From Homoserinimonas sp044769865 (GTDB lineage Bacteria > Actinomycetota > Actinomycetes > Actinomycetales > Microbacteriaceae), in contig NZ_JBIZWA010000002.1 of the NCBI RefSeq assembly GCF_044769865.1, forward strand, positions 248,001-312,000: DNA of 64,000 bases, in the 5' to 3' direction. A program made the translations under genes and the position numbers. Of the stretch, positions 8,855-17,320 are shown piece after piece; position 1 is the stretch's first letter, and each line of letters begins with the position of its first letter. Below the pieces are notes generated by a model, which was not told the origin of the DNA, ran no database searches, and worked only from the letters and a program-made list of their open reading frames with translations.

Positions 8855-9502
8855 ATGAGCAACGCAATCAAGGTCGACGTGTGGTCCGACATCCAGTGCC
8901 CGTGGTGCTACATCGGCAAGCGCCGTTTCGAGCAGGCGCTTGAGCGGTTCGACGGCGAGGTCGAGATCGAATACCACTCCTTCGAGCTGTCTCCCGATAC
9001 CCCGGTGGACTACGACGGCACCCCGGCCGAGTACCTGTCGCAGCGCAAGGGTCTCTCGATGGAGCAGACGCAGGGCATGCTTCGGCAGGTGACGGCGGTC
9101 GCGGAGAGCGTTGGCCTCTCCTACGACTTCGATCGCGTGCACCAGACCAACACGGTGAAGGCGCACGAGTTGCTCCACTACGCCAAGTCGAAGGGCCGTC
9201 AGGCGGAGCTCAAGGAGCGGCTGCTCGATGCCTACTTTGTGAAGGGTGAGCATGTCGGCCGCGTCGAGTCGCTGGCGAATATCGCTGCCGAGCTCGGTTT
9301 CGATCGCGACGAGGTTGTTCGCGTGCTGGAGTCGGGCGAGTTCACGCCGGCCGTGAAGGCGGATGTCGCGCAGGCTGCCGCGTATGGCATCCAGGGCGTG
9401 CCGTTCTTCGTCTTCGGTGGTAAGTACGGCGTCTCGGGTGCTCAGGAGGCGTCGACCTTCGAACAGGTGCTTCACCAGGTGCGCGAGGAGGCGGCGGCAT
9501 GA
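8855..9502 (+). CDS. DsbA-family oxidoreductase, FrnE-like
   Basis: Cytosolic thioredoxin-fold protein of the FrnE/DsbA group (2-hydroxychromene-2-carboxylate isomerase-like). The dithiol motif CPWC is at residues 15-18 (WSDIQCPWCYIGKRRFE). A helical insertion follows, then the cis-proline-type segment IQGVPFFVFGGKYGVSGAQ near the C-terminus. There is no signal peptide. Length 215 aa fits the family. The start at 8855 (MSNAIKVDVW) is the family-like one; the in-frame ATG at 8786 would read through the 30-bp tandem duplication. FrnE homologues are linked to disulfide handling and oxidative stress, but no substrate can be inferred. A 36-codon ORF starts inside its stop codon (ATGA). Confidence 0.88.
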   Translation: MSNAIKVDVWSDIQCPWCYIGKRRFEQALERFDGEVEIEYHSFELSPDTPVDYDGTPAEYLSQRKGLSMEQTQGMLRQVTAVAESVGLSYDFDRVHQTNTVKAHELLHYAKSKGRQAELKERLLDAYFVKGEHVGRVESLANIAAELGFDRDEVVRVLESGEFTPAVKADVAQAAAYGIQGVPFFVFGGKYGVSGAQEASTFEQVLHQVREEAAA

Positions 9503-9609
9503 CGGATGCCCCGAAGCTCATAGCGCTCGGCGATCCGGCAGCGATCGCTTGCGAGGGGGATGCGTGTGCGGTCCCAGAGGCAGGGAACGAGCTCAAACAG
9601 GGTCAGTAA
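9499..9609 (+). CDS. Small coupled ORF, 36 aa, two cysteines
   Basis: A 36-codon frame begins with the ATG that overlaps the TGA of the FrnE-like gene (ATGA), the classic translational-coupling arrangement. The peptide starts MTDAPKLIALGDPAAIAC and contains two cysteines in a CX4C spacing (C18, C23), ending in GQ. Most codons end in G or C as in the neighbours. It overlaps the 3' end of the convergent YbaK-like gene by 17 bp. I do not recognise a family. It may be a small thiol peptide working with the oxidoreductase, or a chance frame; the coupling and codon pattern favour it being real. Confidence 0.45.
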   Translation: MTDAPKLIALGDPAAIACEGDACAVPEAGNELKQGQ

Positions 9610-10069
9610 TATCGGCAACGGTCGCGCCAAGGGCGGCCACGAGCGCGTCGGCGTCGACGAACAGCGTGACCCCGTGCTCTCCGCCACCGAGCGAGACGCG
9701 CTTGCCGAGCATCCGCTCATCCGCGTAGACGGGCCACGCGGTGGTGCTGCCGAGCGGCGTGATGGTGCCGCGTTCGAAGCCGGTCGCCTCGTAGGCGTGC
9801 TGCGCGTCGGGGAGCGAGAGCTTGTTGACACCGACGACGGCACGGAGTTTTGCCCACGAGATCTGACGGTCGCCAGGCACGAGCGCGAAGGCGAATGTGC
9901 CGTCTTTCCGTTTCACCACGAGGCTCTTGACGACGTCGGATGGTTCGACGCCGAGGGATGCCGCGGCTTCGGCCAGGCTCGTCGCTGGCCCTCGCTCGAC
10001 GAACTCCACGTCGAGGCCGAGCTGTTCGGCGGCTGCGGCCACGCGCGCCCTTCCTGTGAGTGCTGTCAT
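9593..10069 (-). CDS. YbaK/EbsC-family aminoacyl-tRNA deacylase-like protein
   Basis: 158-aa single-domain protein of the YbaK/ProX superfamily, which hydrolyses mischarged aminoacyl-tRNAs (for example Cys- or Ala-tRNA-Pro) in trans. The conserved lysine is K48 in the segment SDVVKSLVVKRKDG, followed by ALVPGDRQISWAKLRAV and the GxxxPLGSTTAWPVYAD region characteristic of the family. Substrate specificity cannot be read from sequence. It is transcribed towards the FrnE gene and away from dus, which starts 32 bp upstream on the other strand. Confidence 0.88.
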   Translation of the reverse strand: MTALTGRARVAAAAEQLGLDVEFVERGPATSLAEAAASLGVEPSDVVKSLVVKRKDGTFAFALVPGDRQISWAKLRAVVGVNKLSLPDAQHAYEATGFERGTITPLGSTTAWPVYADERMLGKRVSLGGGEHGVTLFVDADALVAALGATVADITDPV

Positions 10070-10089
10070 GCTCTCGCGCTGCTTTCTGG

Positions 10090-10095
10090 GAGAAT
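10090..10095 (+). promoter_or_regulatory. Candidate -10 box, leaderless-type
   Basis: GAGAAT ends 6 nt before the GTG at 10102. The spacing matches other leaderless-type starts, but the hexamer lacks the initial T. GGGAGA just before it could instead act as a weak ribosome-binding site. Confidence 0.25.
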
Positions 10096-10101
10096 CGTGG
10101 G

Positions 10102-11289
10102 GTGACTGTTCTCGACGCTACCGTTTCCCGCCCGGCTGACGCCGCTGCGGCCGGTCGCGCGCCACTGCGGATCGGTCCGCTGGAGCTCGATGTCCCTGTC
10201 GTGCTGGCGCCGATGGCGGGTATCACGAACACGGCGTTCCGCCGGCTGTGCCGCGAGTTCGGCGCCGGCCTGTATGTGAGCGAGATGATCACGAGCCGCG
10301 CCCTGGTGGAGCGCACGCCCGCGAGCATGCGGCTGATTACTCATCACGAATCTGAGACGCCCCGCAGCATCCAGCTCTATGGCGTCGACCCGAAGACGGT
10401 CTCTGAGGCGGTCACGATGCTGGTCGCTGAAGACCGGGCAGACCACATCGACCTGAACTTCGGATGCCCCGTGCCCAAGGTGACCCGCAAGGGCGGCGGT
10501 TCCGCGCTCCCGTGGAAGACGGGCCTGTTCCGCGACATCGTGTCGGGCGCGGTCAAGGCGGCGGGCGATGTCCCTCTGACGATCAAGATGCGCAAGGGCA
10601 TCGATGCCGATCACCTCACCTATCTCGAGGCGGGCCGCATCGCCGAGGACGCCGGGGTTGCCGCTGTCGCCCTGCACGCCCGCACGGCCGCCGAGTTCTA
10701 CAGCGGTCACGCTGACTGGGCGGCGATCGAGAAGCTCAAGCAGGTCGTGACGAGTGTGCCGGTGCTCGGTAACGGAGACATCTGGTCGGGTGACGACGCG
10801 GTGCGCATGGTCGAGCAGACCGGATGCGACGGGGTCGTTGTCGGTCGCGGATGCCTCGGGCGCCCGTGGCTCTTCGGCGACCTCGTGGCGGCGTTCAACG
10901 GCCAGCGCGATGTTGCGCGTCCCGGCCTGGGGGTCGTTGCGCAGACGGTGCGCCGCCATGCCGAGTTGTTGGGCGAGTTCTTCGGCAGCGAGGAGTGGGC
11001 CTGCCGCGACATCCGCAAGCACATGTCCTGGTACTTCAAGGGGTACCCGGTCGGCGGGGATATCCGCACCCGCCTGGCCACGGTCGAGAGTTTCACCCAG
11101 ATGGACGACATCCTCGGCGAGCTCGACTGGAGCACGCCGTATCCGGGGGAGGGTGCCGAGGGTCCGCGCGGTCGCGCCGGAACCCCGAAGCGTCCCGCGC
11201 TTCCGCAGGGTTGGCTCGACAGCCGCGAACTCGACGAGGCCGCGGCCTGCGAGGTCGCCGGGGCCGAACTGGATTCCAGTGGTGGTTGA
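10102..11289 (+). CDS. dus: tRNA-dihydrouridine synthase
   Basis: FMN/NADPH enzyme reducing uridines in the tRNA D-loop. Visible: the FMN-binding opening PVVLAPMAGITNTAFR, VSEMITSRALVE, the catalytic cysteine region DHIDLNFGCPVPKVTRKGGG, VPLTIKMRKGID, the LHARTAAEFYSGHADW barrel segment and GVVVGRGCLGRPWLF near the phosphate site. At 395 aa it is a full-length DusB-type enzyme with a C-terminal helical domain. I take the GTG at 10102 as start; the upstream in-frame ATG would lengthen it by 14 residues into the YbaK promoter region. It overlaps the dgt start by 8 nt. Confidence 0.95.
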   Translation: MTVLDATVSRPADAAAAGRAPLRIGPLELDVPVVLAPMAGITNTAFRRLCREFGAGLYVSEMITSRALVERTPASMRLITHHESETPRSIQLYGVDPKTVSEAVTMLVAEDRADHIDLNFGCPVPKVTRKGGGSALPWKTGLFRDIVSGAVKAAGDVPLTIKMRKGIDADHLTYLEAGRIAEDAGVAAVALHARTAAEFYSGHADWAAIEKLKQVVTSVPVLGNGDIWSGDDAVRMVEQTGCDGVVVGRGCLGRPWLFGDLVAAFNGQRDVARPGLGVVAQTVRRHAELLGEFFGSEEWACRDIRKHMSWYFKGYPVGGDIRTRLATVESFTQMDDILGELDWSTPYPGEGAEGPRGRAGTPKRPALPQGWLDSRELDEAAACEVAGAELDSSGG

Positions 11290-12559
11290 GACGAGTGCCG
11301 TCGAGCCGGGCCTTGCTGCCCAGGGTTACGGCGAGCACGACATCGCACGCTTCCTCCCCGAGGAGCACTACTCCCGCCGCAGCGACTTCGCCCGCGACCG
11401 CGCCAGGCTGCTCCACTCGAGTGCGCTTCGTCGCCTCGCCGCCAAGACGCAGGTGCTGAGTCCGACGCAGGGAGCCGATTTCGCTCGCAACCGCCTCACG
11501 CACTCGCTCGAGGTCGCGCAGGTGGGGCGCGAGCTCGCGACGGCGCTCGGCTTGAACCCGGATGTTGTCGACACCGCCTGCCTCGCCCACGACCTGGGGC
11601 ATCCGCCCTTCGGTCACAATGGCGAGCGTGCGCTCAACGCCTGGGCGTCCGACATTGGGGGCTTCGAGGGCAACGCGCAGACGCTGCGCCTGCTGACGCG
11701 TCTCGAACCGAAGGTGTTCGGGGATGACGGGCGCGCCTACGGCCTCAACCTCACGCGGGCGAGCCTCGACGCGAGCTGCAAGTACCCCTGGCCAGACACG
11801 CGTTCGGTCGCCGACCCGAGCGGGCGGGCCAAGTTCGGTTTCTACAAGGATGACGTCGCGGCGTTCGAATGGCTGCGGGAGGGCGCGCCCGATGGCCGAC
11901 TCTGCATCGAGGCGCAGGTCATGGATCTCTCCGACGACATCGCGTATTCGGTGCACGATTTCGAGGATGCGATCTTCGGTGGGTACATCGATGTGCGGGC
12001 GCTCGGCGCAAGGGTCGACCACGATGAGCTCGTCGATTCGATGTTCGAGTGGATCGGCGGGGAGCTGAGCCACGATGAGCTCATCGATGCCTTCGACCGT
12101 CTCGACAACCTCGATGTCTGGATCGATTCCTGGGATGGCAGTCGCCTCGCCCAGGGTCGGCTCAAGAACCTGACGAGCCAGCTGATCGGCCGGTTCGCGG
12201 CCGGTGCGGTGCAGGCAACCCACGATGCCTACCCGCAGGCGAGCCTCATCCGCTTCGGTGCCGATGTGGTGGTGCCGCGGGAGATCCGCGCGGAGATCGC
12301 TGTGTTGAAGGGCATCGTGGCGGCCTTCGTGATGTCGAAGAACACGCGGCAACCTATCTACGCGCAGCAGCGGGAGATCCTGACGAGTGTCGCCGATGTG
12401 CTCTACGCTTCGGGGCCGAGCGCGCTCGATCCGGGCTTCGCTGCCGACTGGGCCACGGCGGCCGATGACGCGGCCCGCAAGCGGGTCGTCGTCGACCAGG
12501 TGGCGAGCCTCACCGACCAGTCGGCCATGAGCTGGCACGACCGACTCGTCGGCTCCTAG
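11282..12559 (+). CDS. dgt: Deoxyguanosinetriphosphate triphosphohydrolase-like protein
   Basis: HD-domain dNTP triphosphohydrolase that converts dNTPs to nucleoside and triphosphate. Metal ligands are in NRLTHSLEVAQVGRELA and ACLAHDLGHPPFGHNGE (H...HD), with a later aspartate in LSDDIAYSVHDFEDAIF. RSDFARDRARLLHSSALRRL is the conserved N-terminal part. Length 425 aa from the GTG at 11282, which overlaps the dus stop by 8 nt; a GTG at 11279 is equivalent. Gene order dus-dgt-dnaG is familiar in actinobacteria. Confidence 0.93.
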   Translation: MVETSAVEPGLAAQGYGEHDIARFLPEEHYSRRSDFARDRARLLHSSALRRLAAKTQVLSPTQGADFARNRLTHSLEVAQVGRELATALGLNPDVVDTACLAHDLGHPPFGHNGERALNAWASDIGGFEGNAQTLRLLTRLEPKVFGDDGRAYGLNLTRASLDASCKYPWPDTRSVADPSGRAKFGFYKDDVAAFEWLREGAPDGRLCIEAQVMDLSDDIAYSVHDFEDAIFGGYIDVRALGARVDHDELVDSMFEWIGGELSHDELIDAFDRLDNLDVWIDSWDGSRLAQGRLKNLTSQLIGRFAAGAVQATHDAYPQASLIRFGADVVVPREIRAEIAVLKGIVAAFVMSKNTRQPIYAQQREILTSVADVLYASGPSALDPGFAADWATAADDAARKRVVVDQVASLTDQSAMSWHDRLVGS

Positions 12560-12654
12560 CAACCCGGCGGTTCCACATCCGCCCCACGCCGACGCCATGT
12601 CCGTCGTCCCTCCACGACGAGGGAGCGGTCGCGGGCCCTTCCCGCCACGCTCAG

Positions 12655-12660
12655 TAGGAT
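12655..12660 (+). promoter_or_regulatory. -10 box of dnaG, leaderless-type
   Basis: TAGGAT followed by exactly 6 nt (TGCGAC) and the dnaG ATG. Transcription would begin at or next to the start codon. No ribosome-binding site precedes the ATG. Confidence 0.5.
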
Positions 12661-12666
12661 TGCGAC

Positions 12667-14580
12667 ATGGCCGGTCTCATTCGTCGTAGCGACATCGATG
12701 AGGTGCGGGCGAGGGTCAACATTGCGGATGTCGTGGGTGACTATGTGACGCTCAAGGGCGCCGGTGTTGGCTCGCTGAAGGGCCTCTGCCCCTTCCACGA
12801 CGAGCGGAGCCCGAGCTTCCATGTGCGTCCGCAGGTGGGTCGATATCACTGCTTCGGCTGCGGTGAGGACGGTGACATCTTCACCTTCCTGCAGCGCATG
12901 GACCACGTCTCCTTCTCCGAGGCGGTCGAGCTCATGGCGCAGCGCATCGGTTTCGAGCTGCACTACGAGGATGGCGGCACGGCGTCCAAGGACCACGGCA
13001 ACCGTGCCCGCTTGATCGCTGCGAACACCGCGGCGGCCGAGCACTTCACCGCCCAGCTCGGCACGCCGGAGGCCGAGCCGGCCAGGCGTTTCCTCGGCGA
13101 GCGCGGTTTCGACGCCGCAGCCGCGGCCCGCTTCGGGGTGGGCTTCGCCCCCAAGAGCTTCGATGCCCTCGGCAAGCATCTCAAGGGTCTCGGCTTCACG
13201 GAACTCGAGCTCGTGACATCCGGCCTCGTCAGCAAGAACGACCGAGGCAGCACCTACGACCGCTTCCGCGGCAGGTTGGTCTGGCCGATCCGGGATGTCA
13301 CGGGGCAGACCCTCGGCTTCGGCGCCCGCCGGCTGCTCGACGATGACCAGGGACCCAAGTACCTCAACACCCCAGAGACGCCGATCTATCACAAGTCGCA
13401 GGTGCTCTATGGGCTTGACCTTGCGAAGCGCGACATCTCCCGCGGCAAGCAGGTCGTGGTGGTGGAGGGCTACACGGATGTCATGGCCTGCCACCTCGCG
13501 GGCGTCACGACGGCGGTCGCCACCTGTGGCACCGCGTTCGGCGTGGACCACATCAAGGTGGTGCGCCGCGTGCTGGGCGATTTCGACACGGCTGATTCGA
13601 CGGCGCTCGGTGAGGTCGTGTTCACCTTCGACCCCGACGAGGCGGGCCAGAAGGCCGCCAGTCGTGCCTTCGCCGAGGAGCAGCGTTTCGCCGCCCAGAC
13701 CTATGTCGCCGTCGCGCCGGAGGGCCTCGACCCCTGCGACCTTCGCCTCAAGCGCGGTGACGATGCCGTGCGCCTGCTCATCGCCGGCAAGAAGCCCATG
13801 TTTGAGTTCATGGTGCGGCGCACGCTGGCCCGATTCGATCTCGACACGGTCGAGGGGCGGGTCGCGGGTCTTCGGGCCGCGGCGCCGATCGTCGCGGGCA
13901 TCCGTGACCGTGCCCTGAGCATCGGCTACGTGCGCACGCTCGCGGGTTGGCTGGGCATGGACCCCGACGAGGTCGGTCGCGCGGTCACGGCCGCCCAGCG
14001 CCGTTCTCAGTCGGAGCAGAAGGGGAGCGACGGCCCCGAGCGCGCCCCGGGTACGCAGCAGCAAGCAGAGACACCAACGGATGCGGGCCCGTCGATCTCA
14101 CAGCTCCCCAACGACCCGGCAACCAGGCTCGAGCGCGACGCCCTCATGGCACTCCTGCAGGCACCGCTCGAGGTGGGGCGCGATCTCGCCTCCCGTGTGA
14201 GCCAGGCGGCCTTCGCGAATCCGTCGCTCTCCGTCGTGCGTGACGGGATTGCGGCCGCGCTGGGCGAGGGCCCGGCGGGCGATTCCTTTACCGAGCACGC
14301 CTGGCTCGAGAGGGTGCTCGAGGAGGTGCCGGCCCCGTTCCGACGGCTCGTGACGGAGCTGGCCATTGCGCCCCTGCCCGAGCAGTCCGGCCGCGACCTG
14401 CGCGTCTACTGCCGGGGCATTGCGACCTCCGTGATCGATCGAGACCTCCTGCGCCAGAAGGCTGAGCTGCTGGGCCGGCTGCAGCGCACGGATTCCACCG
14501 CGGAGCCGGAACGCTATGGGCAGATCCAGCGGGCGCTCGTGCAGGTCGAGCAGGAACGCCGTTCACTGCGGCAGGACTGA
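12667..14580 (+). CDS. dnaG: DNA primase
   Basis: Synthesises RNA primers at the replication fork. The N-terminal CHC2 zinc finger has C41, H44, C62 and C65 (LCPFHDERSPSF and YHCFGCGEDGD). The catalytic core follows, with a TOPRIM glutamate near E267 (VVVVEGYTDVMACHLAGV) and the FTFDPDEAGQKAASRAF acidic motif. A proline/serine-rich linker around residues 440-480 precedes the helical C-terminal domain that normally contacts DnaB. Length 637 aa is normal. It is apparently transcribed from a leaderless promoter just in front of the ATG. Confidence 0.97.
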   Translation: MAGLIRRSDIDEVRARVNIADVVGDYVTLKGAGVGSLKGLCPFHDERSPSFHVRPQVGRYHCFGCGEDGDIFTFLQRMDHVSFSEAVELMAQRIGFELHYEDGGTASKDHGNRARLIAANTAAAEHFTAQLGTPEAEPARRFLGERGFDAAAAARFGVGFAPKSFDALGKHLKGLGFTELELVTSGLVSKNDRGSTYDRFRGRLVWPIRDVTGQTLGFGARRLLDDDQGPKYLNTPETPIYHKSQVLYGLDLAKRDISRGKQVVVVEGYTDVMACHLAGVTTAVATCGTAFGVDHIKVVRRVLGDFDTADSTALGEVVFTFDPDEAGQKAASRAFAEEQRFAAQTYVAVAPEGLDPCDLRLKRGDDAVRLLIAGKKPMFEFMVRRTLARFDLDTVEGRVAGLRAAAPIVAGIRDRALSIGYVRTLAGWLGMDPDEVGRAVTAAQRRSQSEQKGSDGPERAPGTQQQAETPTDAGPSISQLPNDPATRLERDALMALLQAPLEVGRDLASRVSQAAFANPSLSVVRDGIAAALGEGPAGDSFTEHAWLERVLEEVPAPFRRLVTELAIAPLPEQSGRDLRVYCRGIATSVIDRDLLRQKAELLGRLQRTDSTAEPERYGQIQRALVQVEQERRSLRQD

Positions 14581-14627
14581 CGCGTCGGCAGTAGTCTCGA
14601 TGGGGCGCGAAGGTTGAGGGACGTGGG

Positions 14628-15467
14628 ATGAAGCGATTGAACGACGCGGTCGTAGTCGAGGCGAGGGATCTGTCGATCCACTACCGCTCTCGGGATGCGC
14701 TGTCGTATCACCTCGCCGTCGATGGGGTCTCCTTCGACATCCTGCCCGGTGACGTGCTGGGCGTCGTGGGGGAGTCGGGCTCCGGCAAGTCCACGCTCGC
14801 GCTCACGATCGCCGCGATGGGCGATCGCTATGCCCTCGACGAGAATTCGCCCGAGATCTGCGGCGGCTCGCTCCACGTCTACGGCACCGACATGCGGTCC
14901 CTGACGCGGCGGCGTCGCGACCGGCTGACGCTCGTGACGGGGTACCTGGCCCAGGATGCCGCCGTGCGACTCAACCCGCAGCTCACGGTGGGCGAGAACG
15001 TCGCCGAGCCGATCTTCCAACGTGACCGTCGTTTCAGCCAGCGTGAGGCGGCCGAGGCGGTCGCGACGCTCGTGGATGCCGTGCGGCTGCCGCTCAGCAT
15101 GCTCGAGCGGTATCCCTTCGAACTCAGTAGCGGTCAGCGCCAGCGTGTCGCGTTGGCTCGTGCACTGATCCTGGAACCGACGTTCCTCGTCGCCGACGAG
15201 CCGACGCGAGGCGTGGATGCGACGGTGCGCGATGGTGTCATCGGCGTGCTGCGGGACCTGCAGGAACAGCGCGGGTTCGCGGCGATGGTGGTCAGTAGCG
15301 ACCTCGATGTCGTCTCGGCCCTGACCGACCGAGTTGCCGTGCTCGATCGGGGCGTGCTGATCGGCATCGGCGCCATGGATGAGTTGCTAGCCGAGCCGCA
15401 GCATCCGTACCTGCGCTCACTCGCTGCGGCGCGGAACAACCTCGGCACGCACAAGGCTGTCTCCTGA
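14628..15467 (+). CDS. ABC transporter ATP-binding protein (orphan, oligopeptide-type)
   Basis: 279-aa nucleotide-binding subunit resembling the oligopeptide/dipeptide (Dpp/Opp) class. Walker A is at residues 48-56 (GESGSGKST). Also visible: a Q-loop region YLAQDAAVRLNPQLTVGENV, the signature LSSGQRQRVALARALIL, Walker B FLVADEPTRGVD and an H-loop replaced by VVSSDLDVVSALTD, where the usual switch histidine is a serine/aspartate stretch. No permease or binding-protein gene is next to it, so its partners must be elsewhere or it is a remnant. It starts 47 bp after dnaG with GAGGGACGTGGG before the ATG. The transported substrate is unknown. Confidence 0.82.
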   Translation: MKRLNDAVVVEARDLSIHYRSRDALSYHLAVDGVSFDILPGDVLGVVGESGSGKSTLALTIAAMGDRYALDENSPEICGGSLHVYGTDMRSLTRRRRDRLTLVTGYLAQDAAVRLNPQLTVGENVAEPIFQRDRRFSQREAAEAVATLVDAVRLPLSMLERYPFELSSGQRQRVALARALILEPTFLVADEPTRGVDATVRDGVIGVLRDLQEQRGFAAMVVSSDLDVVSALTDRVAVLDRGVLIGIGAMDELLAEPQHPYLRSLAAARNNLGTHKAVS

Positions 15468-15506
15468 ACGCTGGCGCCCCCGAATCAGGAGTGAGGTCTT
15501 GTCGAT

Positions 15507-15534
15507 TTGGTGCAGCGCGATTCCTTGATAAAGT
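15507..15534 (+). promoter_or_regulatory. Promoter of tRNA-Asn gene
   Basis: -35 TTGGTG (15507-15512), a 16-nt spacer and -10 TAAAGT (15529-15534), about 20 nt before the tRNA. It is a good match to the vegetative consensus for this GC content. Confidence 0.45.
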
Positions 15535-15553
15535 AGGCACGCTGTTCCAGCAA

Positions 15554-15626
15554 TCCTCGATAGCTCAATTGGCAGAGCAGCCGGCTGTTAACCGGCAGGT
15601 TCTTGGTTCGAGTCCAAGTCGGGGAG
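15554..15626 (+). tRNA. tRNA-Asn (GTT)
   Basis: A complete 73-nt cloverleaf folds by eye: acceptor TCCTCGA/TCGGGGA with one G-T pair, D arm GCTC/GAGC, anticodon arm GCCGG-CTGTTAA-CCGGC with anticodon GTT, and T arm CTTGG-TTCGAGT-CCAAG. The discriminator is G. The 3' CCA is not encoded. Confidence 0.97.
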
Positions 15627-15720
15627 CAATACTCAGTGCGCACGATGGGATTAGGATGATCCTCCCGTGGCGGTTTCTCTCCGCCGATCGTGCGCACTGT
15701 CTGTCTCCGGGGGTGGGTTG

Positions 15721-16629
15721 ATGCAAGCGTGGCTGTCTGAAGACACCTCCTTCCCCAACATCGCCCTTGTCGCGGCGGGTCTCGTGGCCCTTGTCGCGAT
15801 CGCCGCGATCATCACCAGCTTCGTACTTGCCGCATCACGGCGGCGCGTGCGCAGAGACCTCGCTGAGGCCGATCGCGACGTCCTCGACCTCGAACTGAGC
15901 CTCGCAGAGCAGGGTGCCCGGCTTCGCATGGTCGGCGAACTGCACGAGGTCGCGATCCATTCGGTGTCGGCGATCGTCGCCCAGGCTGATGGCGCCAGGT
16001 ACAAGGCCGAGTCCGACCCGGCCGCGGCCGGCCGTGCTGCCGTCGCGATCGGCGACTCCGCCCGCTCCACGCTGGCGGAACTCAGGCGCGTCATGGCGAT
16101 CGTGCGGCAGGGCGAGGCGGATGCCGTGCGACAGCCCGGCATCAAGACCTCGCGCGAGCTCTTCCGCGTCATGCGCGAAGCCGGCCTCGACATCCGTTTC
16201 GAAGAGATCGGTGACCGCTTCGAGTTGAAACACGGCGCCGAGGTCGCGGTCTTCCGCATCCTGCAGGAGGCCCTCTCCAACGCGCTCAAGTACGGCGGCG
16301 AGGGCACCGAGGTGCGGGTGACCTTCCGCTGGTCGGAGGATGGCCTCAACGTGCTGGTCGATGATGACGGCATCCGCGCTGCCACCCGGCGCGCCGGCGA
16401 TGATCCCAACCGGGTCGCGCGTGACGGCGGCTACTCGATCGATGACGACGCGGCGGCGCTCACCTCGACGCCGAGCGGTCCTGGCATCACCGAGATGCGC
16501 GAGCGCACCGAACTCTTCGGCGGCGTGTTCAACGCCTACGTCGTGCCAGGCGTCGGCTTCTCCGTCTCGGCGGCGTTCCCCAACCTTCGCACCGTCAAGG
16601 GCGTGCCGGGCACGAACCTCCAGAGCTGA
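15721..16629 (+). CDS. Sensor histidine kinase-like protein (HisKA_3 type)
   Basis: 302-aa protein with one N-terminal membrane helix (residues ~11-36, IALVAAGLVALVAIAAIITS) and no recognisable sensor domain. A DHp-like helix carries H75 in GELHEVAIHSVS, the place of the phospho-accepting histidine in HisKA_3 kinases (ELHDxxxH). The ATP-binding domain has the N-box EALSNALKYGG, a G1-like VDDDG and a G2-like GPGITEMRERTELFGG. The start is the ATG at 15721 behind GGGGGTGGG; a TAGGAT -10 at 15652-15657 lies after the tRNA. No response regulator is adjacent. azlC starts one base after its stop, so the three genes are one translational unit. Confidence 0.75.
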   Translation: MQAWLSEDTSFPNIALVAAGLVALVAIAAIITSFVLAASRRRVRRDLAEADRDVLDLELSLAEQGARLRMVGELHEVAIHSVSAIVAQADGARYKAESDPAAAGRAAVAIGDSARSTLAELRRVMAIVRQGEADAVRQPGIKTSRELFRVMREAGLDIRFEEIGDRFELKHGAEVAVFRILQEALSNALKYGGEGTEVRVTFRWSEDGLNVLVDDDGIRAATRRAGDDPNRVARDGGYSIDDDAAALTSTPSGPGITEMRERTELFGGVFNAYVVPGVGFSVSAAFPNLRTVKGVPGTNLQS

Positions 16630-16630
16630 G

Positions 16631-17320
16631 GTGAGCACTGCCGAGCAGGCCGAGCGTCGAGAGCCGGTCGCCCGAACCGCTGTCAGCGTCGCGCTGGCGG
16701 TATCGGCCTACGGCATCTCCTATGGTGCCTTGGGAGTCACAGCCGGTCTGGACGTGTGGCAGGCCTGCGTGCTGAGCCTCGTCATGTTCTCGGGCGGCTC
16801 GCAGTTCGCACTCGTCGGGGTCATCGCGGCGGGCGGGGCGGCCGCGGGGCCCGCCGCGATCGCGAGCGCCACCCTCTTGGGAAGCCGCAACGCGATCTAT
16901 GCGATGCGGATGGGGCCGATCATCGGCAAGGGTTGGCTCCGCAGGCTCGTGGCCGCCCACCTGACGATCGATGAGAGCACCGCCGTCGCCACCGCGCAGA
17001 AGGAGTTGACAGAACAGCGCAAGGGGTTCTGGTTGACGGGCATTCTGATCTTCGTCGGGTGGAACATCGCGACCCTCGCGGGGGCGCTTCTCGGCAACGT
17101 CATGGGTGACGTCAGCCGTTACGGCCTCGATGCCGCTGCGGCTGCCGCGTTCCTCGGCCTGCTGTGGCCACGCCTGAGTGCCCTGCAGCCGGTCGCCGTC
17201 GCGGTCGCCGCGGCGGTCGTCGCGACCGTGCTGACACCGTGGCTTCCGCCGGGCCTGCCCGTCATCGCCGCTGCCCTCGTCGCGGTCATCGTCGGTCTCA
17301 CGAACTGGGGTGCCCGTTGA
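16631..17320 (+). CDS. azlC: AzlC-family branched-chain amino acid exporter subunit
   Basis: Large membrane subunit of an AzlCD exporter (BrnFE-like) for branched-chain amino acids. The 229-aa protein has the conserved GISYGALGVTAGLDVWQAC and SLVMFSGGSQFALVG N-terminal segments, the SRNAIYAMRMGPII motif and several C-terminal hydrophobic helices. The GTG at 16631 is one base after the kinase stop, and the azlD start overlaps its own stop. It is therefore the middle gene of kinase-azlC-azlD. The exact substrate cannot be determined. Confidence 0.9.
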   Translation: MSTAEQAERREPVARTAVSVALAVSAYGISYGALGVTAGLDVWQACVLSLVMFSGGSQFALVGVIAAGGAAAGPAAIASATLLGSRNAIYAMRMGPIIGKGWLRRLVAAHLTIDESTAVATAQKELTEQRKGFWLTGILIFVGWNIATLAGALLGNVMGDVSRYGLDAAAAAAFLGLLWPRLSALQPVAVAVAAAVVATVLTPWLPPGLPVIAAALVAVIVGLTNWGAR

